Source: DAHUYF01 sp963789275
GTDB lineage: Bacteria > Pseudomonadota > Alphaproteobacteria > ATCC43930 > CGMCC-115725
Direction: 5' to 3'
Assembly: GCA_963789275.1 (NCBI GenBank)
Contig: CAWBKF010000008.1
Span: forward strand, 1 to 64,000
DNA: 64,000 nucleotides
The notes under the pieces are model-generated. The model was not told the origin of the DNA, made no database searches, and worked only from the letters and a program-made list of their open reading frames with translations. This document shows, one piece after another, positions 11,507 to 20,138 of the stretch. A program made the translations under genes and the position numbers. Positions within the stretch are counted from its first letter, which is position 1, and the number at the start of each line of letters is the position of its first letter.

Positions 11507-11560
11507 AGGCGCTAGACTGCATCCGGATGTCCCGCACCCCCTGGCGGGATAGGATGTGCC

Positions 11561-12157
11561 ATGCTGACGACCCTGCCCAATCTGCTGACATTGTCGCGGA
11601 TCGCCGCGATCCCTTTGGTGATCGTGACATTCTATCTGCCTGCGCCCTATGGTCCCTGGATCGGCTGCGGGCTCTTTGCGCTTGCCGGTTTCACCGACTG
11701 GCTCGACGGGCGCCTGGCGCGGTTGTGGAAGCAGCAATCGGAGCTCGGCCGCTTTCTCGATCCGATCGCCGACAAGTTGCTGGTATCGGCGATCCTGTTC
11801 ATGCTCGCGGCCTTGCAGCGCGTCTCGGCGCCGACCATCTTTCCCGCCCTGGTGATTCTCAGCCGCGAGATCCTGGTCTCGGGACTGCGCGAGCATCTCG
11901 CCGGGGTCAAGGTCCGCGTCCCCGTCTCGCGCCTCGCCAAATGGAAGACCGGACTGCAGATGGGCGCGATCGGCGTGCTGCTGGTGGGGGATGCCGGACC
12001 GACCTACCTGCCGGTCACCTGGATCGGCGAGCTGATGCTGTGGGCGGCGGCGGCGCTGACCATGATCACCGGCTATGACTACCTGCGCGCCGGCCTCGTC
12101 CACATGACCGACGCGCCGCCGCCGGTCGAGACGGCGAAGCCAAGCAGCGCCCGGTGA
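11561..12157 (+). CDS. pgsA: CDP-diacylglycerol--glycerol-3-phosphate 3-phosphatidyltransferase
   Basis: A 198-residue integral membrane enzyme making phosphatidylglycerol-phosphate. The CDP-alcohol phosphotransferase signature D-x2-D-G-x2-A-R-x8-G-x3-D-x3-D is intact (from D-W-L-D-G-R-L-A-R to F-L-D-P-I-A-D, about residues 46-69). Four to five hydrophobic helices are visible. The uvrC-pgsA order is common in alphaproteobacteria. Its stop codon overlaps the GTG start of mobB. Confidence 0.93.
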   Translation: MLTTLPNLLTLSRIAAIPLVIVTFYLPAPYGPWIGCGLFALAGFTDWLDGRLARLWKQQSELGRFLDPIADKLLVSAILFMLAALQRVSAPTIFPALVILSREILVSGLREHLAGVKVRVPVSRLAKWKTGLQMGAIGVLLVGDAGPTYLPVTWIGELMLWAAAALTMITGYDYLRAGLVHMTDAPPPVETAKPSSAR

Positions 12158-12675
12158 GTCCTGCCCAGCCGATGCGCGTGTTGGGCCTCGCCGGCTGGAG
12201 CGGCAGCGGCAAGACCACGCTGGTCGCCCGCCTCCTGCCCGAGCTCACCCGGCACGGGCTTGCCGTCTCGACGGTGAAGCACGCGCATCACAGTTTCGAT
12301 CTCGATCAGCCGGGCAAGGACAGCTGGCGCCACCGCGAGGCCGGCGCGAGCGAGGTGATGATCGCCTCCGAGCGCCGCTGGGCGCTGATCCACGAGCATC
12401 GCGGCGCGCCGGAGCCGCCGCTCGATGCGCTCATCGGCAAGATGACGCCGGTCGATCTGCTGCTGGTCGAAGGCTTCAAGCGCGGCGATTACGACAAGCT
12501 CGAAGTGCATCGCCCGGCCCTCGGCAAACCGCTGCTGTGCCGCGACGACCCGCGCATCGTCGCGGTGGCCAGCGACGGTCCGGTGCCCGGTCTCGCCGTG
12601 CCGGTGCTGGCGCTCGATGATGTCGCGGCGATCGCACGCTTCATCATCGATCATTGCCGGTTGAAGGCGGCGTGA
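12154..12675 (+). CDS. mobB: Molybdopterin-guanine dinucleotide biosynthesis protein B
   Basis: A 173-residue P-loop GTPase adapter that assists attachment of GMP to molybdopterin. Walker A is G-W-S-G-S-G-K-T-T-L near residue 14, and the family element V-K-H-A-H-H-S-F-D-L-D follows. Further on come the S-E-R-R-W-A segment and D-L-L-L-V-E-G-F-K. The GTG start at 12154 overlaps the pgsA stop; an ATG at 12172 is an equally possible start and would remove six residues. It leads a run of molybdenum-cofactor genes, with moeA two bases downstream. Confidence 0.9.
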   Translation: MSPAQPMRVLGLAGWSGSGKTTLVARLLPELTRHGLAVSTVKHAHHSFDLDQPGKDSWRHREAGASEVMIASERRWALIHEHRGAPEPPLDALIGKMTPVDLLLVEGFKRGDYDKLEVHRPALGKPLLCRDDPRIVAVASDGPVPGLAVPVLALDDVAAIARFIIDHCRLKAA

Positions 12676-12676
12676 G

Positions 12677-13933
12677 ATGGCGCAGCTGAGCGACGATTGC
12701 TTCGCCTTCGGCGGCGATCTGCTGTCGCTGTCGGCGGCGCTGGAGCTGCTCGAGGCCAAGACCGCGCCGGTGGTCGAGGCGGAGAGCGTGCCGCTCGCCG
12801 CCGCGCGCGGCCGCATTCTCGCCGAGCCGGTGCTGGCGCCGCGTGACGTGCCGCCGCACGACAACGCCGCCGTCGACGGCTACGCCGTATTCTTCGACGA
12901 TCTCAGCCCCGGCGATCCCACCGTGCTGCCGGTCGAGGGCCGCGCCGCCGCCGGCCATCCTCTGCAAGGGGCGGCGAAGCGCGGCACGGCGGTGCGCATC
13001 TTCACCGGCGCGGCGATGCCGGCGGGCCTCGATACCGTGCTGATGCAGGAGGATTGCACCGCGGCCGGCGGCACGGTGCAGATACCGCCCGGCATCAAGC
13101 GCGGCGCCAACCGCCGCCGCGCCGGCGAGGATATCAAATCCGGCACCACCGCGCTGGCCGCCGGGCACCGGCTGCGCGCGCAGGAGGTGGGGCTTGCCGC
13201 GTCGCTGGGATTCACGGCGCTCAGCGTCTATCGCCGGCTGCGCGTCGCGCTGTTCTCCACCGGCGACGAGCTGCGCGATCCCGGCAACGCGCTGCCACCG
13301 GGCGCGATCTACGACGCCAACCGCTATGTGTTGCGGGCGCTGCTCGAAGGCATCGGCGCCGGCGTCACCGATCTCGGCATTCTCGCCGATGAGCGCACCG
13401 GCATCCGGCAGGCGCTCGCCGCCGCATCGCGGGACCATGACCTGATTCTGACCTCGGGCGGCGTGTCGGGCGGCGAGGAGGACCACGTCAAGGCGGCGGT
13501 GGAAGCGCAAGGCAGGTTGCATTTCTGGCGGCTCGCCATCAAGCCCGGCCGGCCCGTGGCGCTTGGCCAGATCGGCCGCGTGCCCTTCCTAGGATTGCCC
13601 GGCAATCCCGTGGCGGTGATGGTGACCTTTCTCATCCTGGCGCGGCCGCTGGTACTGCGGCTGGCCGGCGCGCGCCACAGCGCGCCGCGCCGCTTCCGCG
13701 TCAGCGCCGGCTTCGACTACAAGAAGCGCAGCAACCGCTGCGAATATGTGCGCGCGCGGCTCGAGCGCGACGAAGCCGGCGGCTGGGTGGCGCGCAAATT
13801 CCCGCGCGACGGCGCCGGCATCCTGTCCTCGATGGTCGAGTCCGACGGCCTCGCCGAGATCGGCGAGGGCATCAGCCGCATCGCGCCCGGCATGAGCATC
13901 GACTTCATCCCATTCAGCGAGGTGCTGGAATGA
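12677..13933 (+). CDS. moeA: Molybdopterin molybdenumtransferase
   Basis: A 418-residue enzyme that inserts molybdate into adenylylated molybdopterin. Typical elements are P-H-D-N-A-A-V-D-G-Y-A, G-E-D-I-K, the MoaB/Mog-fold region with S-T-G-D-E-L, S-G-G-V-S-G-G-E-E-D-H-V-K, and G-L-P-G-N-P-V-A-V-M. The four-domain length is as expected. It overlaps the downstream SDR gene by 4 bp (ATGA) and sits in a molybdenum-cofactor cluster that would serve the MsrP and formate dehydrogenase enzymes encoded in this window. Confidence 0.94.
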   Translation: MAQLSDDCFAFGGDLLSLSAALELLEAKTAPVVEAESVPLAAARGRILAEPVLAPRDVPPHDNAAVDGYAVFFDDLSPGDPTVLPVEGRAAAGHPLQGAAKRGTAVRIFTGAAMPAGLDTVLMQEDCTAAGGTVQIPPGIKRGANRRRAGEDIKSGTTALAAGHRLRAQEVGLAASLGFTALSVYRRLRVALFSTGDELRDPGNALPPGAIYDANRYVLRALLEGIGAGVTDLGILADERTGIRQALAAASRDHDLILTSGGVSGGEEDHVKAAVEAQGRLHFWRLAIKPGRPVALGQIGRVPFLGLPGNPVAVMVTFLILARPLVLRLAGARHSAPRRFRVSAGFDYKKRSNRCEYVRARLERDEAGGWVARKFPRDGAGILSSMVESDGLAEIGEGISRIAPGMSIDFIPFSEVLE

Positions 13934-14709
13934 ACGCACTCGATCCCAACGATCCCCTCGCCGCGTTTCGCCTCGATGGCGAGGTGGCGGTGGTCACCGG
14001 CGCCGCCAGCGGCATCGGCGCCGCGATCGCGCTCGGCCTCGCGCGCGTCGGCGCGCGCGTCGCCTTGGTCGACCGCGACCTCGACGGGGCGACGGCGGTC
14101 GCCCGCGAGATCGGCGGTGAGGCGCAGGCCTGGCAGCTCGAGGTCACCGACGCCGCCGCCGTCCAGCGCGTCTTCGCCGAGATCGCGCGCCGCTGGGGAC
14201 GCCTCGACGTGCTGGTCAACAGCGCCGGCATCGCCATCCGCAAGCCCGCGCTCGAGCTGGCGCCGGCGGAATGGGATCGGGTGATGGGCGTCAACGTCAC
14301 CGGCTCCTTCCTCTGCGCGCGCGAAGCGGCGCGGCACATGCTGGCGCGCGGGTCCGGCAGCATCGTCAACATCGCCTCCATCATGGGCTTCTCGGGCGGG
14401 ATCTATCCCAACGTCGCCTACCAGACCTCGAAAGGCGCGGTGGTCAATCTGACCCGCGCGCTCGCCATCGAATGGGCGCGCCAGGGCATCCGCGTCAACG
14501 CCGTGGCGCCGAGCTATATCCGGACGCCGCTGATCGCCGCATTGCTGCAGCAGCCCGAGGCGGTGGCGGAGATCGAGCGGCGGACGCCGATGGGCCGCAT
14601 CGGCGAGCCCGCCGACATCGTCGGCGCCGTGCTCTATCTCGCAAGCCGCGCCTCGTCGCTGGTGACCGGCCACACGCTGCCGGTCGATGGCGGCTTCCTG
14701 GCGCAGTAG
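13930..14709 (+). CDS. SDR-family NAD(P)-dependent oxidoreductase
   Basis: A 259-residue classical short-chain dehydrogenase. Cofactor loop T-G-A-A-S-G-I-G near residue 24, N-S-A-G near 93, catalytic Ser on the I-A-S-I-M strand, and Tyr/Lys in Y-Q-T-S-K. The C-terminus has the common P-V-D-G-G-F-L ending. The substrate cannot be told from sequence; a sugar- or polyol-type alcohol is typical of this subgroup. It is embedded between moeA (4-bp overlap) and moaD, which is not a usual place for an SDR, so co-expression with cofactor synthesis is likely but a functional link is unproven. Confidence 0.85.
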   Translation: MNALDPNDPLAAFRLDGEVAVVTGAASGIGAAIALGLARVGARVALVDRDLDGATAVAREIGGEAQAWQLEVTDAAAVQRVFAEIARRWGRLDVLVNSAGIAIRKPALELAPAEWDRVMGVNVTGSFLCAREAARHMLARGSGSIVNIASIMGFSGGIYPNVAYQTSKGAVVNLTRALAIEWARQGIRVNAVAPSYIRTPLIAALLQQPEAVAEIERRTPMGRIGEPADIVGAVLYLASRASSLVTGHTLPVDGGFLAQ

Positions 14710-14761
14710 GGGTTGCAATACCCCGCGCCAGGCCATAGCTCTGACGGGGGGAAGGAACGCG

Positions 14762-15013
14762 ATGAAGCTGCTCTATTTCGCCTGGCTGCGCGCGAAGATC
14801 GGCATCGCCGAGGAGCGGATCGATCCGCCGGCGGGCGTCGCCACCGTGGCGGCGCTGCTCGACTGGCTGAAGACGCGCGGGCCCGGCTTTGCCGACGCGC
14901 TCAAGGACACCAGGATCGTGCGCGTGGCGGTGAACCAGGCCTATGTCGGCCGGGACCATCCGCTGCGGCCCGGCGACGAGGTGGCGCTGTTCCCGCCGGT
15001 GACCGGAGGCTGA
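14762..15013 (+). CDS. moaD: Molybdopterin synthase sulfur carrier subunit
   Basis: An 83-residue ubiquitin-like protein ending in Gly-Gly, the thiocarboxylate-bearing terminus that donates sulfur to precursor Z together with MoaE. The start at 14762 is preceded by GGGGGAAGGA. The C-terminal segment D-E-V-A-L-F-P-P-V-T-G-G is typical of the family. moaE begins 4 bp after the stop. Confidence 0.93.
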   Translation: MKLLYFAWLRAKIGIAEERIDPPAGVATVAALLDWLKTRGPGFADALKDTRIVRVAVNQAYVGRDHPLRPGDEVALFPPVTGG

Positions 15014-15016
15014 GCC

Positions 15017-15470
15017 ATGATCCGCGTGCAGCGCGAGGATTTCGATGTCGGCGCCGAGCTTGAGGCGCTGACGCCGCGGCAAGACCGGCATCGGCGGGGT
15101 CACCAGCTTCCTGGGTTTGGTGCGCGACCTCGCCGGCGACCGGCGCATCGGCGCCATGACGCTCGAGCATTATCCCGGCATGACCGAGCGCGCGCTGGCC
15201 GAGATCGAGGCCGAGGCGCTGCGGCGCTGGCCGCTGGCGGCGGCGCTGATCATCCACCGCTTTGGCAGGCTGGAGCCCGGCGAGCGCATCGTGCTCGTCG
15301 CCACCGCCTCGGCGCATCGCCAGGCGGCCTTCGACAGCTGTCAGTTCCTGATCGACTGGCTCAAGACCAAGGCGCCGTTCTGGAAGCTCGAGGAGACGCC
15401 GGAAGGCCCACGCTGGGTCGATGCCCAGGCCAGCGACGACACCGCCGCCGAGCGCTGGGGCGGCGCGTAG
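15017..15470 (+). CDS. moaE: Molybdopterin synthase catalytic subunit (frame broken at about 15074)
   Basis: The large subunit of molybdopterin synthase, about 150 residues when read through. The first 19 residues (M-I-R-V-Q-R-E-D-F-D...) lie in one frame and the rest (F-L-G-L-V-R-D-L onward, including L-E-H-Y-P-G-M-T and the H-R-F-G-R-L segment) in the next. Removing one C near 15074 restores G-K-T-G-I-G-G-V-T-S-F-L-G. The total span is 3n+1. The conserved W-L-K-T-K-A-P-F-W-K near the C-terminus carries active-site lysines. The moaD-moaE pair is intact in order. Confidence 0.85.
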
Positions 15471-15489
15471 CCGCTCCCGCCGCGCCCGC

Positions 15490-16261
15490 TTAGGGCTCGG
15501 CGGTGCCGTGGCGTCCGGCGCCCCGCGCGAAGCGCGCGGCGCCGTCCCGCGCCTCGCCGCTGCCCAGCACGGCGGCACCGCGGTGGAACTCGTTGGCCAT
15601 CGCCGCCGCCACATCGAGATCCCATTGCTCCAAGGCCGAGAGCCGGTCGCTTCTGAGGCAGATCTGCGGCAGCGCCGCGAGCTCGCGGGCGAGCGCCTCG
15701 GCGGCGGCGCGCGCGGCGCCGTCGGGCACGACACGGTTGGCGAGCCCGATCGCCAGCGCCTCCGCCGCCCCCACCGGCCGGCCGGTGAGGATCATGTCGA
15801 GGGCGCGGCCCTCGCCGATGAGGCGCGGCAGCCGCACCGTGCCGCCATCGATCAGCGGCACGCCCCAGCGCCGGCAGAACACGCCGAACACCGCAGCTCT
15901 CCTCGGCAACGCGCAGATCGCACCACAAGGCCAGCTCGAGCCCGCCGGCGACGGCGTGGCCCGCGACCGCGGCGATCACCGGCTTCTGCAGCCTGAGCCG
16001 CGTCGGGCCCATCGGCCCGATCCCGTCGGGCTTCGCCCAGCCGATGCCGGCGGCGATCGACGCCACCTTGAGATCGAAGCCGGCGCAGAAGGTGCCGTGC
16101 GCACCGCAGAGCACGCCGATCTTCGCCAACTCGTCGGCGTCGAAGGCGAGGAAAGCGTCGGCCAAGGCCTGCGCCATCGCCGGGTTGACCGCGTTGCGCG
16201 CCTCGCGCCGGTCGATGATCACCGTGGTGACCGGTCCGTCCTTCTCGACGCGGATGCTCAT
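15490..16261 (-). CDS. Enoyl-CoA hydratase/isomerase (crotonase) family protein (frame broken at 15895)
   Basis: A crotonase-fold protein of about 256 residues acting on a CoA thioester. Seen in order: N-A-V-N-P near residue 24, the oxyanion-hole strand F-C-A-G-F-D-L-K, the second G-H-A-V-A-G-G-L-E-L-A-L-W-C-D-L-R-V motif, then C-R-R-W-G-V-P-L-I-D-G-G-T. The frame changes at 15895; dropping one base gives R-V-A-E-E-S-A-V-F-G-V-F-C, as expected for this subfamily. The span is 3n+1. It lies 30 bp downstream of ilvE on the same strand, which suggests a shared transcript and possibly a role in branched-chain acyl-CoA metabolism. Confidence 0.82.
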
Positions 16262-16291
16262 AGCTGCACCTTCGGGCGGCCGGGCGCCGCC

Positions 16292-17311
16292 TCAGCCCAC
16301 CGGCATCATCCAGCCATGCCGGTCGGCGATCTCGCCGAATTGGATGCCCTGGATCTCGTCATAGAGACGCTGCAGCGTCTTGCCCGGCTTGTCCTCGGGA
16401 CCGAAATGCAGCGTCTCGTCACCGCGCGTGATCGACGCGATCGGCGTGATCACCGCCGCGGTGCCGCAGGCGCCGATCTCGACGAAATCCTCGATCTCGT
16501 CCCAGCGCACCGGCCGGTGCTCGACGGTAAGGCCGAGATCGCGGGCGATGATCCTGAGGCTGTCATTGGTGACGCTTTCCAGGATCGAGGGCGATTTCGG
16601 CGTGACGTAGCGGCCGTCGCGGGTGATGCCGATGAAGTTCGACGTGCCGAACTCGTCGATCAGGCTGTGCGTGGCGGAATCGAGATAGAGCGAGACAGGA
16701 AAGCCCTTCTCCTTGACCTCGATATCGCCGACCAGCCCGGCCGCATAGTTGCCGGCGGCCTTGACGTAGCCGACTCCATGCGGCGCGGCGCGGTCATAGG
16801 CCTCCTGGACATAGGCGCGCACCGGCACCATGCCGTCCTTGTAATAGGGCCCGACCGGCATGCCGAAGACGATGAAGGCATAGTCGTCGCTGGGATGAAC
16901 GCCGATGACCGCGCTGGTGCCGATGAGCAGCGGCCGGACATAGAGCGTCGCACCGGTGCCGAAGGGTGGGACGTAGGCATCGTTCTTGGCGACGATCATG
17001 CGCACGGCGTCGAGAAACAGGCCTTCCGGCGGCGGCACCATCGCCAGCCGCTCGGCCGAGATGATCATCCGCCGGGCATGCGTGTCGGGGCGGAAGCAGG
17101 CGACGCGCCCGCTGACCTGGCGAAACGCCTTCAGCCCTTCGAAGCAGGCCTGGCCGTAATGCAGGCAGGTGGCGGCGATGGGCAGCGTCAGGCTCGCCCC
17201 GGCATTGAGCTCCACCGCCGACCAGGCGCCACGGCGGAAATCGGCGCGCGCATAGACGCCGGTATCGAGGTAGCGGAATCCCAGTTCTTTCCAGGAGATT
17301 GTCGTGTCCAT
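16292..17311 (-). CDS. ilvE: Branched-chain amino acid aminotransferase
   Basis: A 339-residue fold-type IV PLP aminotransferase converting branched-chain 2-oxo acids to valine, leucine and isoleucine, with glutamate as amino donor. Motifs: C-L-H-Y-G-Q-A-C-F-E-G-L-K-A, the lysine-bearing Y-V-K-A-A-G-N-Y-A, D-E-F-G-T-S-N-F, and G-A-C-G-T-A-A-V-I-T-P-I for phosphate binding. The length matches the longer IlvE group. It is divergent from a MarR regulator gene across 92 bp. Confidence 0.93.
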   Translation of the reverse strand: MDTTISWKELGFRYLDTGVYARADFRRGAWSAVELNAGASLTLPIAATCLHYGQACFEGLKAFRQVSGRVACFRPDTHARRMIISAERLAMVPPPEGLFLDAVRMIVAKNDAYVPPFGTGATLYVRPLLIGTSAVIGVHPSDDYAFIVFGMPVGPYYKDGMVPVRAYVQEAYDRAAPHGVGYVKAAGNYAAGLVGDIEVKEKGFPVSLYLDSATHSLIDEFGTSNFIGITRDGRYVTPKSPSILESVTNDSLRIIARDLGLTVEHRPVRWDEIEDFVEIGACGTAAVITPIASITRGDETLHFGPEDKPGKTLQRLYDEIQGIQFGEIADRHGWMMPVG

Positions 17312-17403
17312 CTCGGTCTCTTACGCTCGCTCCGCTCGGGGTTCTGGTCCATTATGGCCCCGAAGGCCTGACGGTGTAACAGTTTCGACGAAAACAAGTC
17401 AAC

Positions 17404-17901
17404 ATGGCTGACGTAAAATCCGCCGCCAACCTGTTGTTCCTCCGCGAGGACGAGCTCCGCCAGGGGATCGAGCTGTTGTACTACGCCTATCGCGACTTCA
17501 CCGCCGAGCCCGACGTCATGCTGGCGCGTTACGGCTTCGGCCGCGCCCATCACCGGGTGATCTATTTCGTCGGCCGCCATCCGCAAATGAGCGTCAGCGA
17601 CCTGCTGGGCATTCTGCGCATCACCAAGCAGAGCCTGAGCCGCGTGCTGGGTCAGCTGGTGCGCCAGGGTTTCATCCAGCAGCGGCCTGGCAGCCGCGAC
17701 CGCCGCCAGCGCCTGCTCGAGCTCACCGAGAAGGGGATCGAGCTCGAGCGGCAGCTCTCGGAGAACCAGCGCCAGCGCATCGCCAAGGCCTATCGCGAGG
17801 CCGGCGCGCAGGCGGTCGAGGGCTTCCGCAAGGTCATGCTCGGCATCATCGGCAGCGAGGCCGACCGCCGGCGCTTCGAGCGCGGCCCGCCGACGCGCTG
17901 A
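17404..17901 (+). CDS. MarR-family transcriptional regulator (PetP-like)
   Basis: A 165-residue winged-helix regulator. The recognition helix region reads L-R-I-T-K-Q-S-L-S-R-V-L-G-Q-L followed by the wing R-P-G-S-R-D-R-R-Q-R, both typical of MarR. It is followed 21 bp later by an OmpR-type response regulator and then a sensor kinase, the order known for petP-petR loci in Rhodobacter, where petPR lies next to the cytochrome bc1 genes. Here petABC is about 36 kb away. It is divergent from ilvE, so it may also influence that promoter. Confidence 0.85.
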   Translation: MADVKSAANLLFLREDELRQGIELLYYAYRDFTAEPDVMLARYGFGRAHHRVIYFVGRHPQMSVSDLLGILRITKQSLSRVLGQLVRQGFIQQRPGSRDRRQRLLELTEKGIELERQLSENQRQRIAKAYREAGAQAVEGFRKVMLGIIGSEADRRRFERGPPTR

Positions 17902-17922
17902 GCCCGGTGTATACTGCAGCGC

Positions 17923-18606
17923 ATGGACACCGCCGAACCTCACCTCCTGGTGGTCGATGACGATGCGCGGCTGCGTGAGCTGCTGCGGCGCTATCTCACC
18001 GAGCAGGGCTTCCGCGTCACCGTCGCCGGCGACGCCGCCGAGGCGCGCGCCCGGATCGCCAGCATCGCCTTCGACCTGCTGGTGCTCGACGTGATGATGC
18101 CCGGCGAGAATGGACTGGACTTCACCAAGAGCCTGCGCCAGAGCAGCCGCATTCCGATCCTGCTGCTGACCGCGATGGCCGAGCCGGAGGACCGCATCAA
18201 CGGGCTCGAGCGCGGCGCCGACGACTACCTCGCCAAGCCCTTCGAGCCGCGCGAGCTGGTGCTGCGCGTGCGCAACATCCTGCAGCGCGTGCCCGCGCCG
18301 CTGGTCGCCGCCGCCGAGTTCCGCTTCGGCGCCTGCCGCCTCGACCTCGCGCGGGGCGAGCTTTATCGCGGCGGCGACGCAGTGCATCTCACCGCGGCCG
18401 AGACGGCGCTGCTGATGGCGCTCGCGCGGCGCGCCGGCGAGCCGGTGTCGCGCGAGGCGCTCTCCGAGGAGGCGCAGTTCAGCGGCAATGTGCGGACCGT
18501 CGACGTGCAGATGACCCGGCTCAGGCGCAAGATCGAGCGCGATCCGAAGTTTCCGCGCTATCTCCAGACGGTGCGGGGCACCGGCTATGTCCTCAAGCCA
18601 GATTGA
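17923..18606 (+). CDS. OmpR/PhoB-family response regulator (PetR-like)
   Basis: A 227-residue two-domain regulator. The receiver has the acidic pocket V-V-D-D-D near residue 12, phosphoacceptor Asp about 56 in L-V-L-D-V-M-M-P-G, Thr in L-L-L-T-A-M-A and Lys in Y-L-A-K-P-F. The C-terminal winged helix contains R-T-V-D-V-Q-M-T-R-L-R-R-K-I and the terminal R-G-T-G-Y-V-L. The next gene, a sensor kinase, starts 20 bp before this stop, so the two are translationally coupled and very probably cognate. Confidence 0.92.
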   Translation: MDTAEPHLLVVDDDARLRELLRRYLTEQGFRVTVAGDAAEARARIASIAFDLLVLDVMMPGENGLDFTKSLRQSSRIPILLLTAMAEPEDRINGLERGADDYLAKPFEPRELVLRVRNILQRVPAPLVAAAEFRFGACRLDLARGELYRGGDAVHLTAAETALLMALARRAGEPVSREALSEEAQFSGNVRTVDVQMTRLRRKIERDPKFPRYLQTVRGTGYVLKPD

Positions 18607-19972
18607 CCGCGCCGCCCTGCTGGCCGGCGCCGCGGCGCCGTCAGCGGACAGCCACCGCCGCTGGTGGAAGCGGGTGCTGCCGCGCTCGCTCTTCGGCCGC
18701 TCGCTGATCATCATCATCCTGCCGCTGGTGCTGGCGCAGATGATCGCCACCTGGATCTTCTACGACCGCCATTGGGACACGGTGGAGCGCCGCCTCGCCA
18801 CCGGCGTCGCCGGCGACATCGCGCTGACGCTCGGCGCGCTGCGCTACGCCGACACCCCCGACGAAATCGAGGCCCTGCTGTCGCGCGCCGCCGACACTAC
18901 CGAGCTCTATTTCATCTTCCGCCCCGGCGAGACGCTGCCGCGCGGCGTGCGCGAGGCCGGCGACAGCCGCATCGAGGAGCAGCTCGCCGCGGCGATCGAG
19001 GAGCGGGTGAGCCGACCCTTCCAGATCGACGCCGATTTCGACCCGCGCGACATCCTGATCTCGATCGAGCTGCGCGACGGCGTGATGCAGGTGGCAGCGC
19101 CGCGCAAGCGGCTGTTCACGCCGACAACCTACATTTTCGTGCTGTGGATGGCGGGATCCTCGCTCGTGCTGCTGGCGGTGGCGTCGCTGTTCATGCGCAA
19201 CCAGGTCAAGGCGCTGCGGCGGCTCGCGGCCGCGGCGGAAAGCTTCGGCAAGGGGCGCGACGTGCCCAACTTCAAGCTCGAGGGCGCGACCGAGGTGCGC
19301 CAAGCGGCGTCCGCCTTCCTCAAGATGCGCGACCGCATTCGCCGCCAGATCACGCAGCGCACCGAGATGCTGGCGGGCGTGTCGCATGATCTGCGCACCC
19401 CCCTCACCCGGATGCGGCTGGCGCTCGAGTTCCTCGCCGAGGAGGGGCCGGAGGTCGCGGAGCTGAAGGATGACGTCATCGTCATGGAGCGCATGGTGCA
19501 AGGGTACCTCGAGTTCGCCCGCGGCGAGGGGCCCGAGCAGCCGCGCGACACCGATCTGGGGCTGCTGATCGAAGAGGTCGCCGCCGCGGCGCGGCGCGAC
19601 GGCACCGACATCTCGCTGGCGCTGCCCGAGGATTATGTGCTGCCGCTGCGCCCCGACGCGCTGCGCCGCTGCCTCGCCAACCTGCTGAGCAACGCACGGC
19701 GCTATGGCAGCCATGTCTGGCTGACGGCGCTGCCGCTCGCCGACGGCGTCGACATCATCATCGACGATGACGGGCCGGGCATTCCTGCGGCGCAGCGCGA
19801 GAATGTGTTTCGCCCGTTCTTCCGGCTCGACGCCGCGCGCAATCCCGCCACTGGCGGCGTCGGGCTCGGCCTTACCATCGCCCGCGACGTCGCGCGCGGC
19901 CATGGCGGCGAGCTCACGCTCGAGGAATCACCGCAGCACGGGCTGCGCGTGCGGCTGCATCTGCCGCGATAA
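18587..19972 (+). CDS. EnvZ-like membrane sensor histidine kinase
   Basis: A 461-residue kinase. Transmembrane helices lie at about residues 38-58 and 181-203 and flank a periplasmic sensor segment of about 120 residues. A HAMP linker follows, then the H-box G-V-S-H-D-L-R-T-P-L-T-R (His about 267), N-box N-L-L-S-N-A-R-R-Y-G, G1 D-D-D-G-P-G-I-P and G2 G-G-V-G-L-G-L-T. This fits the EnvZ group. Its partner is the overlapping upstream response regulator. The signal sensed is unknown. The gene after it is convergent, with the phasin terminator between. Confidence 0.9.
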   Translation: MSSSQIDRAALLAGAAAPSADSHRRWWKRVLPRSLFGRSLIIIILPLVLAQMIATWIFYDRHWDTVERRLATGVAGDIALTLGALRYADTPDEIEALLSRAADTTELYFIFRPGETLPRGVREAGDSRIEEQLAAAIEERVSRPFQIDADFDPRDILISIELRDGVMQVAAPRKRLFTPTTYIFVLWMAGSSLVLLAVASLFMRNQVKALRRLAAAAESFGKGRDVPNFKLEGATEVRQAASAFLKMRDRIRRQITQRTEMLAGVSHDLRTPLTRMRLALEFLAEEGPEVAELKDDVIVMERMVQGYLEFARGEGPEQPRDTDLGLLIEEVAAAARRDGTDISLALPEDYVLPLRPDALRRCLANLLSNARRYGSHVWLTALPLADGVDIIIDDDGPGIPAAQRENVFRPFFRLDAARNPATGGVGLGLTIARDVARGHGGELTLEESPQHGLRVRLHLPR

Positions 19973-20067
19973 GTCGGTCGAGCTCGCACTTGTTGACGGG
20001 GCGGCTATCGCGCTTGCTGCGCAAGCGCTGGCGCCGCCACCCGACGAGCGCTGCGCGCTCGCGGGGG

Positions 20068-20097
20068 AAAAAAAGAGGCCGCCCGAAGGGCGGCCTC
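20068..20097 (-). terminator. Rho-independent terminator of the phasin gene
   Basis: Read on the minus strand, a perfect 10-bp GC stem (GAGGCCGCCC / GGGCGGCCTC) with a 3-nt loop is followed at once by a run of seven T residues (A-tract at 20068-20074 on plus). It lies 41 bp beyond the phasin stop codon, so it ends that transcript. It faces the 3' end of the sensor kinase gene and may also separate the convergent units. Confidence 0.9.
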
Positions 20098-20138
20098 ATC
20101 GCGTCGCACAGGGGGGAAATCGGCGACGCGCAGACCCG

